From positions 233,865 through 297,864 of the forward strand of contig DEML01000042.1 of NCBI GenBank assembly GCA_002359185.1: a stretch of DNA of 64,000 bases, written 5' to 3'. A program made the position numbers and the translations under genes. The notes beneath the pieces are model-generated. The model searched no databases. It was not told the DNA's origin and saw only the letters and a program-made list of their open reading frames with translations. Origin of the DNA: Planctomycetaceae bacterium UBA2671 (lineage in GTDB: Bacteria > Planctomycetota > Planctomycetia > Planctomycetales > Planctomycetaceae). This document shows, one piece after another, positions 53,844 to 62,679 of this stretch (positions are counted from its first letter, which is position 1; each line of letters begins with the position of its first letter).

Positions 53844-55691
53844 TTATTCAAACTTCAGATCAAAAGGCATCAACAGCAGACGGGGTTCTGTCTTGGACAG
53901 ATTGTCGATCATCAGGGCTCGCTTGAGTTGAGCAGTCATTTCCACAGGAAGAACACCATCCAGCAATTCGGCTGCAGAGGCTTGTTTCATATTCGTATCA
54001 ATCGGCCCGAATAATTGTTCGAACGGGCTGGTTGGTTTTGGTAACAACAGACGTTCAACATCGTCATTCCCTTTCAGGTCAGCCAGTTCTTTGGCTTTTT
54101 CGACGGCCTGGTCGAGTGTACCAATTTCATCGACCAGTCCATTTTCCACGGCAACTTCACCCGTATAAATTCGTCCGCCGCCGAGTTCTTTCAGGCGTTC
54201 GACTTTCATGTCACGACCCTCAGCCGCTTTTGTGACGAATAACTCATAAATATCGTTCATCATTTTTTGCATCGCTTTGCGTTCGCTGTCGTTGAACGGT
54301 TGCATGGCACTCAGTGCGCCTGAGTTGTCTCCCCGGGTGACGTAGGATGTTGTGATTCCAATTTTTTCGAACAAACCTTCCAAAGCCAGTTTGCCACCCA
54401 CAACGCCGATGGAACCAGTCACGGTGCCGGGCTCCGCATAAATATAGTCGGCTCCCATCGAAATGTAATATCCGCCACTGGCAGCGACATCTCCCATGCT
54501 CACGACAATCGGCTTATCGACCTGCTCCAGTGCCCGCCAGATCAAATCACTCGCCAACGCACTTCCGCCCGGGCTGTTCACTCGCAGCACAATCGCTTTC
54601 ACACGATCGTTCTCAGCGGCTTCGCGAATGGTTTCGATCATCGTATCGGAACCAATGCCGTCTCCACCGAATATTCCACCAGAGCCACGACCTGACGTAA
54701 TCGCACCGGTTGCATAAATGACGGCAATCTGAGGTTCGACAGACTTCTTGCTGCGAGGCTCAACGCCCATCATCAGATTCATCATCTTCATCATGCCGGT
54801 GAAACCATCAAAATTCACATCGACTTTTTCTTTGCCGTATTTTTTGGCCAGCTTGAAGGTCGCATCGTCCTCGTTTTCCAGGGCGATTTCTTCTAGCTGA
54901 TCCGAATAATAGAGGCCATCGATCAGTCCGGCTTCGAGTGCAGAGGCAGCCGTATGCGGTCCGGTATTGATGGCCGCTTCCACTTCCTTCTCCGTCAAAT
55001 CTCGTGAGTCGGCAATCATTTTGATCAGCATTGCATACTGACCATCGAGCAGTTCGCTGATTTCCTCACGGAACTCCGGGCTCATTTCCGTACGTGTGTA
55101 AGGCTCGGCTGCCGCTTTGTATTTGCCAACGCGTAGAATGTCGGCTTCGATATCAAGTTTATCAAACAGATTTTTATAAAAGCTCACCTCGGCTCGCAGA
55201 CCAGTCATCAGCAGCATACCCGGTTCCGGCTGATAAATTTTATCGCAGGCAGTCGCAATCAGATAATCGGGTGTGAGAGCAGTTTCGAGCATCGCATACA
55301 CAGGTTTTCCCTGCTTGCGAATCGCTTTGATTTTCGTATGCAGTTCGTAAACTGTTCCCATGCCCACGAGGGGATTATTGATTTTCAGAACAATCGCATC
55401 GACTTCATCATCCTCGATGGCTCGATCGAGTCGATCGAAAATCCGATTCACCGATTCGCTGATCTCACCAAACAAACCTGGCAGCGAAGGCCCTTCCGGC
55501 AGCATGCCCGACAGTTCAATTTCCGCCCATTTGATCTCAGTTTGCTCTGATTCAGCCTTCTCCGAACTTTTCTCTTTTTCAGCCACCGCTGTCGCACTAC
55601 TCGAACGACGACTGCTCTGAGCCTGAACCAGTTCGACTGATCCGAAAATCAACAACAGACAAATTAGTGACGACAATCGATTCAATATCAT
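53844..55691 (-). CDS. sppA: Signal peptide peptidase SppA (long form)
   Basis: AAGGAAG precedes the ATG at 55691, and a signal anchor follows (MILNRLSSLICLLLIFGSVE), so this start is preferred over longer ones. The 615-residue protein has the duplicated SppA fold. The N-terminal half carries the catalytic Lys in VGKYKAAAEPYTRTEMS. The C-terminal half has the Ser in GDVAASGGYYISMGADYIYA and the SPGGSALASDLIW strand. It is a membrane-bound serine-lysine protease that degrades cleaved signal peptides. Length matches the E. coli 67K form. It faces away from the nucleotidase gene. Confidence 0.92.
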   Translation of the reverse strand: MILNRLSSLICLLLIFGSVELVQAQSSRRSSSATAVAEKEKSSEKAESEQTEIKWAEIELSGMLPEGPSLPGLFGEISESVNRIFDRLDRAIEDDEVDAIVLKINNPLVGMGTVYELHTKIKAIRKQGKPVYAMLETALTPDYLIATACDKIYQPEPGMLLMTGLRAEVSFYKNLFDKLDIEADILRVGKYKAAAEPYTRTEMSPEFREEISELLDGQYAMLIKMIADSRDLTEKEVEAAINTGPHTAASALEAGLIDGLYYSDQLEEIALENEDDATFKLAKKYGKEKVDVNFDGFTGMMKMMNLMMGVEPRSKKSVEPQIAVIYATGAITSGRGSGGIFGGDGIGSDTMIETIREAAENDRVKAIVLRVNSPGGSALASDLIWRALEQVDKPIVVSMGDVAASGGYYISMGADYIYAEPGTVTGSIGVVGGKLALEGLFEKIGITTSYVTRGDNSGALSAMQPFNDSERKAMQKMMNDIYELFVTKAAEGRDMKVERLKELGGGRIYTGEVAVENGLVDEIGTLDQAVEKAKELADLKGNDDVERLLLPKPTSPFEQLFGPIDTNMKQASAAELLDGVLPVEMTAQLKRALMIDNLSKTEPRLLLMPFDLKFE

Positions 55692-56087
55692 GGAAACTTC
55701 CTTGAAAATTTGAAGGGCCTCATCAAGGTCCATCTTAGACGATGAGGCATTAAGTCTTGTGTACCGGGAACGCATCAATTACAGCCAATCTTACCCAGCT
55801 TAAAAGCTGATGGTCAAATCAGAAGTCAAATTGAGCCTCAATTTCTACGGATCAGAGCAATTCCCCTGAAGAATCAGGCATTCCTGAAGTGCACGAAAGA
55901 CATTTGGCAGTCACTGCATTATAGTAGTGCGTAATCTACACTAGTAATTTGGGTTGATGCTGTGATAAAGCACGACAACGGAGTGCGTCACAGTTATTTG
56001 AAGCCCAAATCTACGCCCCGAAAGGGCAGTAGTGACGATTTCATACATCGTTTCTGTGCAGTCAGGCTTGAGAGTTGGGGAGAGGGA
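55692..56087. other. Divergent upstream region of sppA and the nucleotidase gene
   Basis: Both promoters should lie here. In-frame extensions of both genes into this region exist but lack ribosome-binding sites. No repeat is seen. Confidence 0.5.
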
Positions 56088-57083
56088 ATGTCTACAGATT
56101 ATTCACGCGAATTGGAATTTGCATTGCGAGCGGTGGCTCATGCATCGGAATTGTGCTGCTCCGTCAACGGGAAGATTTCGCCGGATGTCTTGGAAAAACG
56201 CGATAAAAGCCCGGTCACGATAGCCGATTTCGGCTCTCAGGCACTGGTCAGTCGAATTCTCGAAGAAGCCTTCCCCGATGATCCCATCATCGGGGAAGAA
56301 GATGCCACCGAACTGAAGCAGCCGGGGCAAATGAACTTTTTGAATGCAATCCATGCAGAAATGGTGGCATTGGGATTGAATCCTTCCAGTGAACAGATCT
56401 TTCACTGGATCGATCGCTGTTCGCAAAAAGAATATTGCGATCGCTTCTGGACACTTGATCCAATCGATGGCACCAAGGGATTTCTCCGCAAAGGACAATA
56501 CGCGATTTCACTGGCGTTAATCGTCAATGGAGAAGTGACCGTAGCCGCTGTCGGCTGTCCCAATCTCGGTTCCAAAGTGGAGGATGCTCCCGATTCCATG
56601 CAGGGGGAAGTCTTTTCAGCTGTCCGTGGACAAGGAGCAACAACACGCTCGCTGGTCTCGTTAAGAAATCCGGAAGCAATCAAAGTCAGTACCCGAACCT
56701 CGACCTCCGAAATGGTCTTCTGTGAATCGGTCGAATCGGGTCACAGTTCCCACTCGGACTCGGCTCAGGTTGCAGAACGTCTGGAGATCTCTGCGAATCC
56801 AGTCCGATTGGACAGTCAGGCAAAGTATTGCGTCGTTGCTCGCGGAGAAGCCGATATCTATCTACGACTGCCAACTCGCCCCGGCTATCAGGAAAAGATC
56901 TGGGATCATGCCGGTGGCGTCCTCGTCGTTGAAGAAGCGGGCGGAACCGTGACGGATGTTGCAGGCAAGCCACTCGATTTCCGACAGGGCTCCGAACTGA
57001 GTAACAATCGCGGTGTGGTTGTCTCCAATGGTGCCTGTCACGATCAGATTATTGAAGCCCTGAAAGCGGTCGGCGTTTCCTGA
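56088..57083 (+). CDS. 3'(2'),5'-bisphosphate nucleotidase, inositol monophosphatase superfamily
   Basis: Starting at the ATG at 56088, with GGAGAGGG just upstream, the 331-residue protein has the lithium-sensitive phosphatase metal-binding motifs. They are EKRDKSPVTIADFGSQALVS, DDPIIGEEDATEL, FWTLDPIDGTKGFLRKGQYA and, near the end, KIWDHAGGVLVVEEAGG. The KGQYAIS wording after the DPIDGTKGF motif points to the HAL2/CysQ branch, which hydrolyses 3'-phosphoadenosine 5'-phosphate from sulfate assimilation and sulfotransfer to AMP. That role fits a sulfatase-rich organism, but the link is inference. Confidence 0.87.
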   Translation: MSTDYSRELEFALRAVAHASELCCSVNGKISPDVLEKRDKSPVTIADFGSQALVSRILEEAFPDDPIIGEEDATELKQPGQMNFLNAIHAEMVALGLNPSSEQIFHWIDRCSQKEYCDRFWTLDPIDGTKGFLRKGQYAISLALIVNGEVTVAAVGCPNLGSKVEDAPDSMQGEVFSAVRGQGATTRSLVSLRNPEAIKVSTRTSTSEMVFCESVESGHSSHSDSAQVAERLEISANPVRLDSQAKYCVVARGEADIYLRLPTRPGYQEKIWDHAGGVLVVEEAGGTVTDVAGKPLDFRQGSELSNNRGVVVSNGACHDQIIEALKAVGVS

Positions 57084-57164
57084 GCCGAGTCTCTTGTTGA
57101 ATTCCCTTCTCACCTCTGAACAACATATGAAACTATGCATTGAAGCATTGAGGAACCCGTCAGG

Positions 57165-58931
57165 ATGAACTGGGAGATAGGACTGACTCTGCTCGTTGTG
57201 CTCGGCTCGATCATCGCGATGATCCGATCGCGAATCGGGCCGGACTTAATTCTGATCGGCGCCCTCGCCTTTCTGATGCTCGCCGATGTTGTCGATGTCG
57301 ATCGCGCCCTCAAAGGATTTGCCAATCAGGGACTCGCCACCGTCGCAATTTTGTTCGTCGTCGCGGAAGGATTGAACCAAACCGGAGCGATCAATCGCTT
57401 CGTTCAAAGTTTGCTCGGACATCCCAAAACCGCTCTCGTTGGACAACTTCGGCTCGTCTTCCCGGCTGCATTCATGTCAGCATTCATCAACAATACGCCT
57501 GTCGTGGCGATGCTCTTACCCGTCGTGAACGACTGGTCAAAAAAATGTGGATTTTCGATTTCCCGCTTCTTATTGCCGCTCAGTTTTGCCACCATCCTGG
57601 GAGGCATGTGTACCATTTTCGGGACGAGTACCACATTGATTCTCAATGGCTGGTTCGTACAGGCCGGTTACGAATCCATCGGCTTATTCGAAATCGCCTG
57701 GATCGGATTTCCGCTCGCAATCATTGGCCTGATCTATCTCCTGCTGACCAGTTCCTGGTTATTGCCCGAACGGGTTTCTGCCGAGACTCAGTTTGATGAC
57801 CCTCGCGAATACACCATCGAAATGATTGTCGAAAACGGTAGCCCGTTAATCGGCAAGTCAATCGGCGATGCCGGTCTGCGATCATTACCCGGCCTCTATT
57901 TGATCGAGATTTCTCGCGATGATGAACTGATCGCAGCCGTCTCTCCGGATCGAAAAATACAAGTCCAGGACCGCCTGATTTTCGTCGGCGTCGTCGAGTC
58001 GATCAAAGATCTCCAGAAGATGGCCGGCCTGAAACCAGCCACCAATCAGGTCTTCAAACTCGATAGCCCACGCTCCCAGCGCTGTCTCGTTGAAGCGGTC
58101 GTTTCCAACACTTGCCCGGCTGTTCAGCAGACAATTCGCGATGTCCATTTCCGGACACAATACAATGCCGTCGTCATCGCCGTTTCCAGAAACGGACATC
58201 GCATCCGCGGAAAAATTGGAGATATCGTCCTGCAACCGGGCGATACTCTGTTGCTCGAAGCTCATCCGTCGTTTGCCGATGTCCATCGCAACAGTCGCGA
58301 CTTCTTTCTGGTCAGCCGGGTGGAAGACTCGACACCCCTGCGGCACGAACAGGCCTGGATGGCACAAATCATTCTCGGCATCATGATCATCACCGCCACC
58401 GTCCTCAATTTTGGCATGCTCAAAGCCTCCCTCTTTGCGGCCATGCTGATGATCCTCACCCGCTGCACGCGACCTTCGGAAGCCCGAACGTGCATCGACT
58501 GGTCGATTCTCGTCACCATAGGCGCGGGCATTGGACTCGGCGAAGCGATGGAACAAAGCGGAGCCGCCAAGTTGGTCGCCGAAAGCGTGATTAACAGTGC
58601 GGGCAGTTCCCCAACTGCTGTGCTGGCCGTGGTCTATGGCATCACCATGCTCATGACCAACCTCATCACCGCCAAAGCCGCCGGTATGCTCGTCTTCCCG
58701 ATTGCCCTGCAAGCCGCGGTGAATCTTGGTGTCGATCCAACACCATTTGCCATCACCGTCATGATTTCCGCAGCCGCCTCATTCGCCACCCCCCACGGCT
58801 TCCAGACCAACCTCATGGTCTACGGCCCCGGCGGCTACCACGCCAGCGACTTCCTCCGCATCGGCGGCCCACTAAGCCTCATCCTCTGGGGCTGCAGCGT
58901 GGCACTAATCCCAATGATCTGGCCGTTCTGA
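57165..58931 (+). CDS. SLC13-type permease with two RCK_C (TrkA-C) domains
   Basis: The 588-residue protein has two blocks of membrane helices separated by a cytosolic middle. The first block includes LVFPAAFMSAFINNTPVVAM, LLPLSFATILGGMCTIFGTS and TTLILNGW. The middle, residues about 205-385, has two TrkA-C-like domains (GSPLIGKSIGDAGLRSLPGL and VSRNGHRIRGKIGDIVLQPG). The second block contains TNLITAKAAGMLVFPIALQA and PFAITVMISAAASFATPHGF. This arrangement is the SLC13/CitMHS type with regulatory RCK domains; such proteins import sulfate or other anions. The gene lies 81 bases after the bisphosphate nucleotidase gene, which is suggestive of sulfur metabolism. Confidence 0.9.
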   Translation: MNWEIGLTLLVVLGSIIAMIRSRIGPDLILIGALAFLMLADVVDVDRALKGFANQGLATVAILFVVAEGLNQTGAINRFVQSLLGHPKTALVGQLRLVFPAAFMSAFINNTPVVAMLLPVVNDWSKKCGFSISRFLLPLSFATILGGMCTIFGTSTTLILNGWFVQAGYESIGLFEIAWIGFPLAIIGLIYLLLTSSWLLPERVSAETQFDDPREYTIEMIVENGSPLIGKSIGDAGLRSLPGLYLIEISRDDELIAAVSPDRKIQVQDRLIFVGVVESIKDLQKMAGLKPATNQVFKLDSPRSQRCLVEAVVSNTCPAVQQTIRDVHFRTQYNAVVIAVSRNGHRIRGKIGDIVLQPGDTLLLEAHPSFADVHRNSRDFFLVSRVEDSTPLRHEQAWMAQIILGIMIITATVLNFGMLKASLFAAMLMILTRCTRPSEARTCIDWSILVTIGAGIGLGEAMEQSGAAKLVAESVINSAGSSPTAVLAVVYGITMLMTNLITAKAAGMLVFPIALQAAVNLGVDPTPFAITVMISAAASFATPHGFQTNLMVYGPGGYHASDFLRIGGPLSLILWGCSVALIPMIWPF

Positions 58932-59494
58932 GTAGCAGTAGGGTCCGCTGTGCGGACCACGAGAACCGTTTTTCAAGTGGGTGGCTGGGGTCGAAGCAAA
59001 GCGAAGCCCCCAGATGATCGATCGTTCTGTGGGCTTACTTCGTTCGATTCCAGCCACTCTTACAGCCAAGATTCAAGACTGTGTTCATGTATCGGATGCA
59101 GTGAACGGATGGGCCAGACACGTGCGTCTGGCTGACGAAGTCACAAGAGGCCGAAGACCAGAAAAGGATTGGATTAAATTTGCCTGAATTCACGTGATAG
59201 ATAGCTCCGCTATCTGGGTGGGCGAAGTCCATAAGAAGCATTCAAATTGAGAGTGAGTTCACAAGAAGTATCTTACGGCTGCGCCGCCCTGAAAGAATCT
59301 TTCATGGCCACCCGCGTCTAGACACACCTTTCACTATTCATAAATTCGATCAGGAATACAGAATTCTACTTAACGGGATAGACCAGACGCGTGCGTCTGG
59401 TTGACGAAGTCACAAGAAGCTGTGGGACATGAAATAATAGGATCTGAATGCTGGATTCTCCTGATCAGAATTCTTCCTGTTGCGTTGCAACCCA
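58932..59494. repeat. Repeat island, left part
   Basis: It contains a small hairpin GTCCGCTGTGCGGAC, the GGTGGCTGGGGTCG unit (58980-59013), and a modular hairpin CCAGACACGTGCGTCTGG (59114-59131) with the constant tail GACGAAGTCACAAGAGGC. Next come the GATAGCTCCGCTATC unit (59200-59313) and CCAGACGCGTGCGTCTGG (59383-59400) with the same tail. No gene is supported between 58932 and 60345. Confidence 0.78.
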
Positions 59495-59601
59495 AGCGGG
59501 TAGCCCCGGTTGATGCGAAGCAGCTACCGGGGTGACAAAGTCACAAGAGGCTTGGTGATCTATCAATAGATAACGAAATGAGGGAACTCTCAAAGAGAAA
59601 C
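59495..59601 (+). repeat. 107-bp direct repeat, left copy
   Basis: It reads AGCGGGTAGCCCCGGTTGAT at the start and ends CTCAAAGAGAAAC. The copy at 61321-61427 is the same length and differs at one base (CCGGGGTG here, CCGAGGTG there). It includes a GGTAGC/GCTACC hairpin, the GTGACAAAGTCAC hairpin and 48 further conserved bases. Confidence 0.92.
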
Positions 59602-60204
59602 GCAGGGTGGCCCGACCGACTTTGTCGGTCGGGTGCTGAAAGCAAAAGATGATTCACCGTTCGCGATCCATGCCTATTGGATAATAAATCATCCTCTAGG
59701 CCAACCCCGACGGGCCGGGCGCCATGCTTGCATCGCGCAGCACAGCAAGCAAAATTCGACGTCACTTTCTCCCAAAAACCTCCCACACCCCGGATGGCCC
59801 CGAAAGATTCTTTCGGGGCGGCGCAGCCGAAAGCAGCAATTGACAGAACAGAGCATCAAACTGAAAGCCGCATAGGGACTTCGTCCACACCGATAGCACA
59901 ACGATCAAGTCCAACTGCGGGACCAATCGACTTCACGTCGTCGAAGACGCAGGGTGGCCCGGCCGACTTTGTCGGCTGGGTGCTACTAGCACAAGATGCT
60001 TCACCGTTCGCGTGCTAAGTGTATTGAACTGCGAATTCATATTACCAGGGTGGCCCCGAAAGATTCTTTCGGGGCGGCGCAGCCGTAAGCAGCAATTGAC
60101 AGAACAGATCATCAAACGGAAAGCCACATAGGGACTTCGTCCACCCCGATAGCACAACGATCAAGTCCAACTTCGGGACCAATCGACTTCACGTCGTCGA
60201 AGAC
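59602..60204. repeat. Duplicated hairpin blocks within the island
   Basis: Block P (59602-59664, GGGTGGCCCGACCGAC...GATTCACCGTTCGCG) recurs as 59949-60012. Block Q (59795-59948) recurs as 60051-60204, both 154 bp with six differences. The order P-Q-P-Q suggests a tandem duplication followed by small changes. Confidence 0.85.
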
Positions 60205-60293
60205 ACGGCGATTGACTATTCGTGTTGACTTTGGGATTTGTTGGAAGTCATATGAAGTCAGAACCCGTATGATGATCTCATCTTATCGCTCCG

Positions 60294-60326
60294 CGACCCA
60301 ACCGACAAAGCCGGTCGGGCCACCCT
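60294..60326. repeat. GGGTGG-type hairpin at the end of the nuclease-like gene
   Basis: CGACCCAACCGACAAAGCC followed by GGTCGGGCCACCCT is the palindrome also found at 5594. It lies 20 bases beyond the stop of the minus-strand HsdR_N gene and may end its transcript. Confidence 0.75.
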
Positions 60327-60345
60327 ACTTCGGTTCACCGCTTTG

Positions 60346-61257
60346 TTATGTGGCGTTTTCTGTATTACTCATCGCCTCGGCTGCGAGGAAGTCCTCCTCG
60401 TCGAGACGTATCACATCAAGGATCGAAAACGGAACAAAAGTCTCAAATTGTCCACGAGTCTCCTCACCAACGATGGCATTCAATGATAAGTAAATCGGTC
60501 GTTTTGCGGTTACCATATGCCCAGGTGCCAGATATTCAAGAATGTAATCTCTGTTCTCGGAATCTGTGAAACCAAGAATCCGATTGAAGATTTTTTCGTT
60601 AGCATCGAATGATGCGAGGTGGATTTGGTCACCGATTGGACTTCCAACTGACATAGAATACAAGTCGTCTCGGACCCAACTGAATTGTAAGAATTTGACA
60701 AACGAGAATATGAATTGAAAGCCCGTTGGATATCCCATTTTCATTACGGTCGTACCGTAGTCTGGCTGGAAGTAAGTTTGGACAAACGCAGACACGTTTT
60801 TCGGCGAAAGGACACTCTCTATTAGTCCCCAATTTGAGTCGATGTCCTCAAAGTCCAGAACAAAAATTGGTGCAACGCCCTGCGTATCGTAAGCAACCAG
60901 TTGACGACCACTACATAGGGCATAAAACCGAACACGTACTTCCGGGTGTATCGCGTACGAATAAGCTTGCTCAGCATGTTTCGATTTTACAAGATTTGCA
61001 TTTGGCTCTTTCGCATCCAGCACAAAGCCCGGTCGTCCGTCGGAACACAACAGATAGTCTGGAATGATATTAACCGGATGTTTTTTTGAGCCAATCATCA
61101 CGAACGGATGGAGAAGCCCCTTGCTCCTAATGATTTTGTTTGGCCCACTTGCGGAGTAACCAAGTCGCTTGAGGATTGGTACAACGATCTCTTCACGGAC
61201 CGAGTCTTCTTTAAACTCGGGGTCGGAAAGCAGCGAGGAATCGAATTCGTCGAACAT
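60346..61257 (-). CDS. Stand-alone HsdR_N nuclease-like protein
   Basis: The 303-residue protein has GAGGAA before its ATG. Residues 15-130 match the N-terminal nuclease domain of type I restriction subunits (HSDR_N): EDSVREEIVVPILKRLGY with Glu22, IIPDYLLCSDGRPGFVLDAK with Pro66-Asp67 and Asp81-x-Lys83, then EQAYSYAIHPEVRVRFYALC. This is a PD-(D/E)xK active site with Asp in place of Glu. There is no helicase part, no HsdM or HsdS gene nearby, and the C-terminal 170 residues are unrecognised. It could be a small defence nuclease or an orphan. The gene is bracketed by 107-bp direct repeats. Confidence 0.83.
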   Translation of the reverse strand: MFDEFDSSLLSDPEFKEDSVREEIVVPILKRLGYSASGPNKIIRSKGLLHPFVMIGSKKHPVNIIPDYLLCSDGRPGFVLDAKEPNANLVKSKHAEQAYSYAIHPEVRVRFYALCSGRQLVAYDTQGVAPIFVLDFEDIDSNWGLIESVLSPKNVSAFVQTYFQPDYGTTVMKMGYPTGFQFIFSFVKFLQFSWVRDDLYSMSVGSPIGDQIHLASFDANEKIFNRILGFTDSENRDYILEYLAPGHMVTAKRPIYLSLNAIVGEETRGQFETFVPFSILDVIRLDEEDFLAAEAMSNTENAT

Positions 61258-61320
61258 CTAATTCCTCTGAAGCGACAGAACCAATTGATTGACAGAAATA
61301 ACTTCGGTCTAATAAAATTT

Positions 61321-61427
61321 AGCGGGTAGCCCCGGTTGATGCGAAGCAGCTACCGAGGTGACAAAGTCACAAGAGGCTTGGTGATCTATCAATAGATAAC
61401 GAAATGAGGGAACTCTCAAAGAGAAAC
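61321..61427 (+). repeat. 107-bp direct repeat, right copy
   Basis: It matches 59495-59601 at all but one base, in the same orientation. With the left copy it defines a 1,826-bp repeat-bounded unit that holds only the HsdR_N gene and hairpin repeats. Confidence 0.92.
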
Positions 61428-61506
61428 TCCCCAAAACAAAAAACACTCAAACAACTTGCAAGCACGAAACGCAATCAAGCCTGTTCACGACATACGCCAA
61501 CCCAAT

Positions 61507-62358
61507 TCACTGAATCTCTTCAATCGTCTCCACCGGCACCGAAGACGTCCCGGCTGGTGCAGACGTCCCTTCAGCAGGGGCAGTGGAAGTCGCAACCGGT
61601 GCCGGAGTCGAAGTCCCCGCTTCTGCCGGACTTGAGGTCGTCATCTCAGGCTCAGCTGCTGGCGTCTCGACCGGCTCTGCCGGAGCCTTCGTTTCCTGAA
61701 TAATCTCAGCCGACTTGATGTAATCAAGATTAGGAAAACTCTTCTTCAAATATTCATTTCCACGCGACTGAATCTGACCCTGATCTGGCCGCTCCCCATA
61801 TTCAGAGTTGAGAGAATCAACAACATCCATTCCCTCAATCACTTTGCCGAACGGCGGAAAACCTTGAGGATCGAGCGAGCCCGAGTTGTCGCCATAGTTG
61901 ATAAACAACTGAGTCGTTCGCGAGTTTGGACCTCCCTTGGCGAAGGTAATCGTTCCCCGTTCGTTCGTCCCCACCATCGGCTCATCCTGCAACGGTTGCG
62001 ATCGCCACTTCGCCTGCACCGCCGGATCCCCAGCGATCCCCCATTGCACAATAAAACCAGGCACGAGTCTGAAAAAACGGTTCTCGTCGAAGAAATCACT
62101 TTCCACCAGTTCCTTGAAACGAGCAGCCCCAATGGGTGCCCACTCCGGATAAACTTCCACAACAAAATCACCCTTCGTCGTCTCAAACTTCACCTGAAAC
62201 GATCCTTCCACGGGAACACTCGTGCTCGAGCCATCTTCAGATTCAGGATTCGCCGGAGCTTTCGGGCTCGGAGCAGGCGTATCATCAGGCTTCTGCCGAC
62301 AACTCGTCATCGAAATTGCCGTCACGAACAATGCCAGTACCAGAAATGTGTATCGCAT
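61507..62358 (-). CDS. Cyclophilin-type peptidyl-prolyl isomerase lipoprotein
   Basis: The 283-residue protein has a lipoprotein signal (FLVLALFVTAISMTSC) with the lipid Cys at residue 20, then a Pro/Ser linker. The cyclophilin domain lies at about 53-215. It contains KFETTKGDFVVEVYPEWAPI, FFDENRFFRLVPGFIVQWGI, MVGTNERGTITFAKGGPNSR and TQLFINYGDN, where RFFR and the QLFI segment carry the usual catalytic Arg and Phe positions. The last 60 residues are Ala/Pro/Thr/Glu-rich, low-complexity and probably extended. It assists folding in the periplasm from an inner-membrane anchor. It is an isolated gene. Confidence 0.9.
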   Translation of the reverse strand: MRYTFLVLALFVTAISMTSCRQKPDDTPAPSPKAPANPESEDGSSTSVPVEGSFQVKFETTKGDFVVEVYPEWAPIGAARFKELVESDFFDENRFFRLVPGFIVQWGIAGDPAVQAKWRSQPLQDEPMVGTNERGTITFAKGGPNSRTTQLFINYGDNSGSLDPQGFPPFGKVIEGMDVVDSLNSEYGERPDQGQIQSRGNEYLKKSFPNLDYIKSAEIIQETKAPAEPVETPAAEPEMTTSSPAEAGTSTPAPVATSTAPAEGTSAPAGTSSVPVETIEEIQ

Positions 62359-62679
62359 GTTTTTTATCCAGAGGAGTTAATCAGGTTGATGAATTTGTAC
62401 TTAAGCTCAGTTCCATACAGAAACCGGACTTCCAATATCCTAATAAATAGGGATCTCTCGGCTGGCGGGGCGTTTTAATTTCAAATTAGTAATAATGGAG
62501 TGCGTCTCGACGAACTTTTCAGGAACTCCAAATTGAACTAATAAATTATGAACCACAATTAAACGGGGATGCAAAATATCTGCGTTGATCTGCGTCCATC
62601 TGCGGTTCAATTTCATAATCAGTTTTAACTGATTGTAATCACTCAAGAGCGTGGCGAAAGTCCGAGAGCCAAAAACCAG
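62359..62679. other. Divergent upstream region with one phrase repeat
   Basis: At 62577-62612 is ATCTGCGTTGATCTGCGTCC followed by ATCTGCGGTTC, a low-diversity phrase common in environmental bacterial genomes. Promoters for both flanking genes should be here. No gene is supported. Confidence 0.5.

Noticed and set aside
55962..56087. Longer N-terminus for the bisphosphate nucleotidase
   Set aside because: The added 42 residues are basic and unlike the family, and the internal ATG at 56088 has a good ribosome-binding site.
57885..58712. 275-codon frame antisense to the SLC13 permease
   Set aside because: His/Asp/Gly-rich composition is typical of an antisense frame; the plus strand has clear membrane helices.
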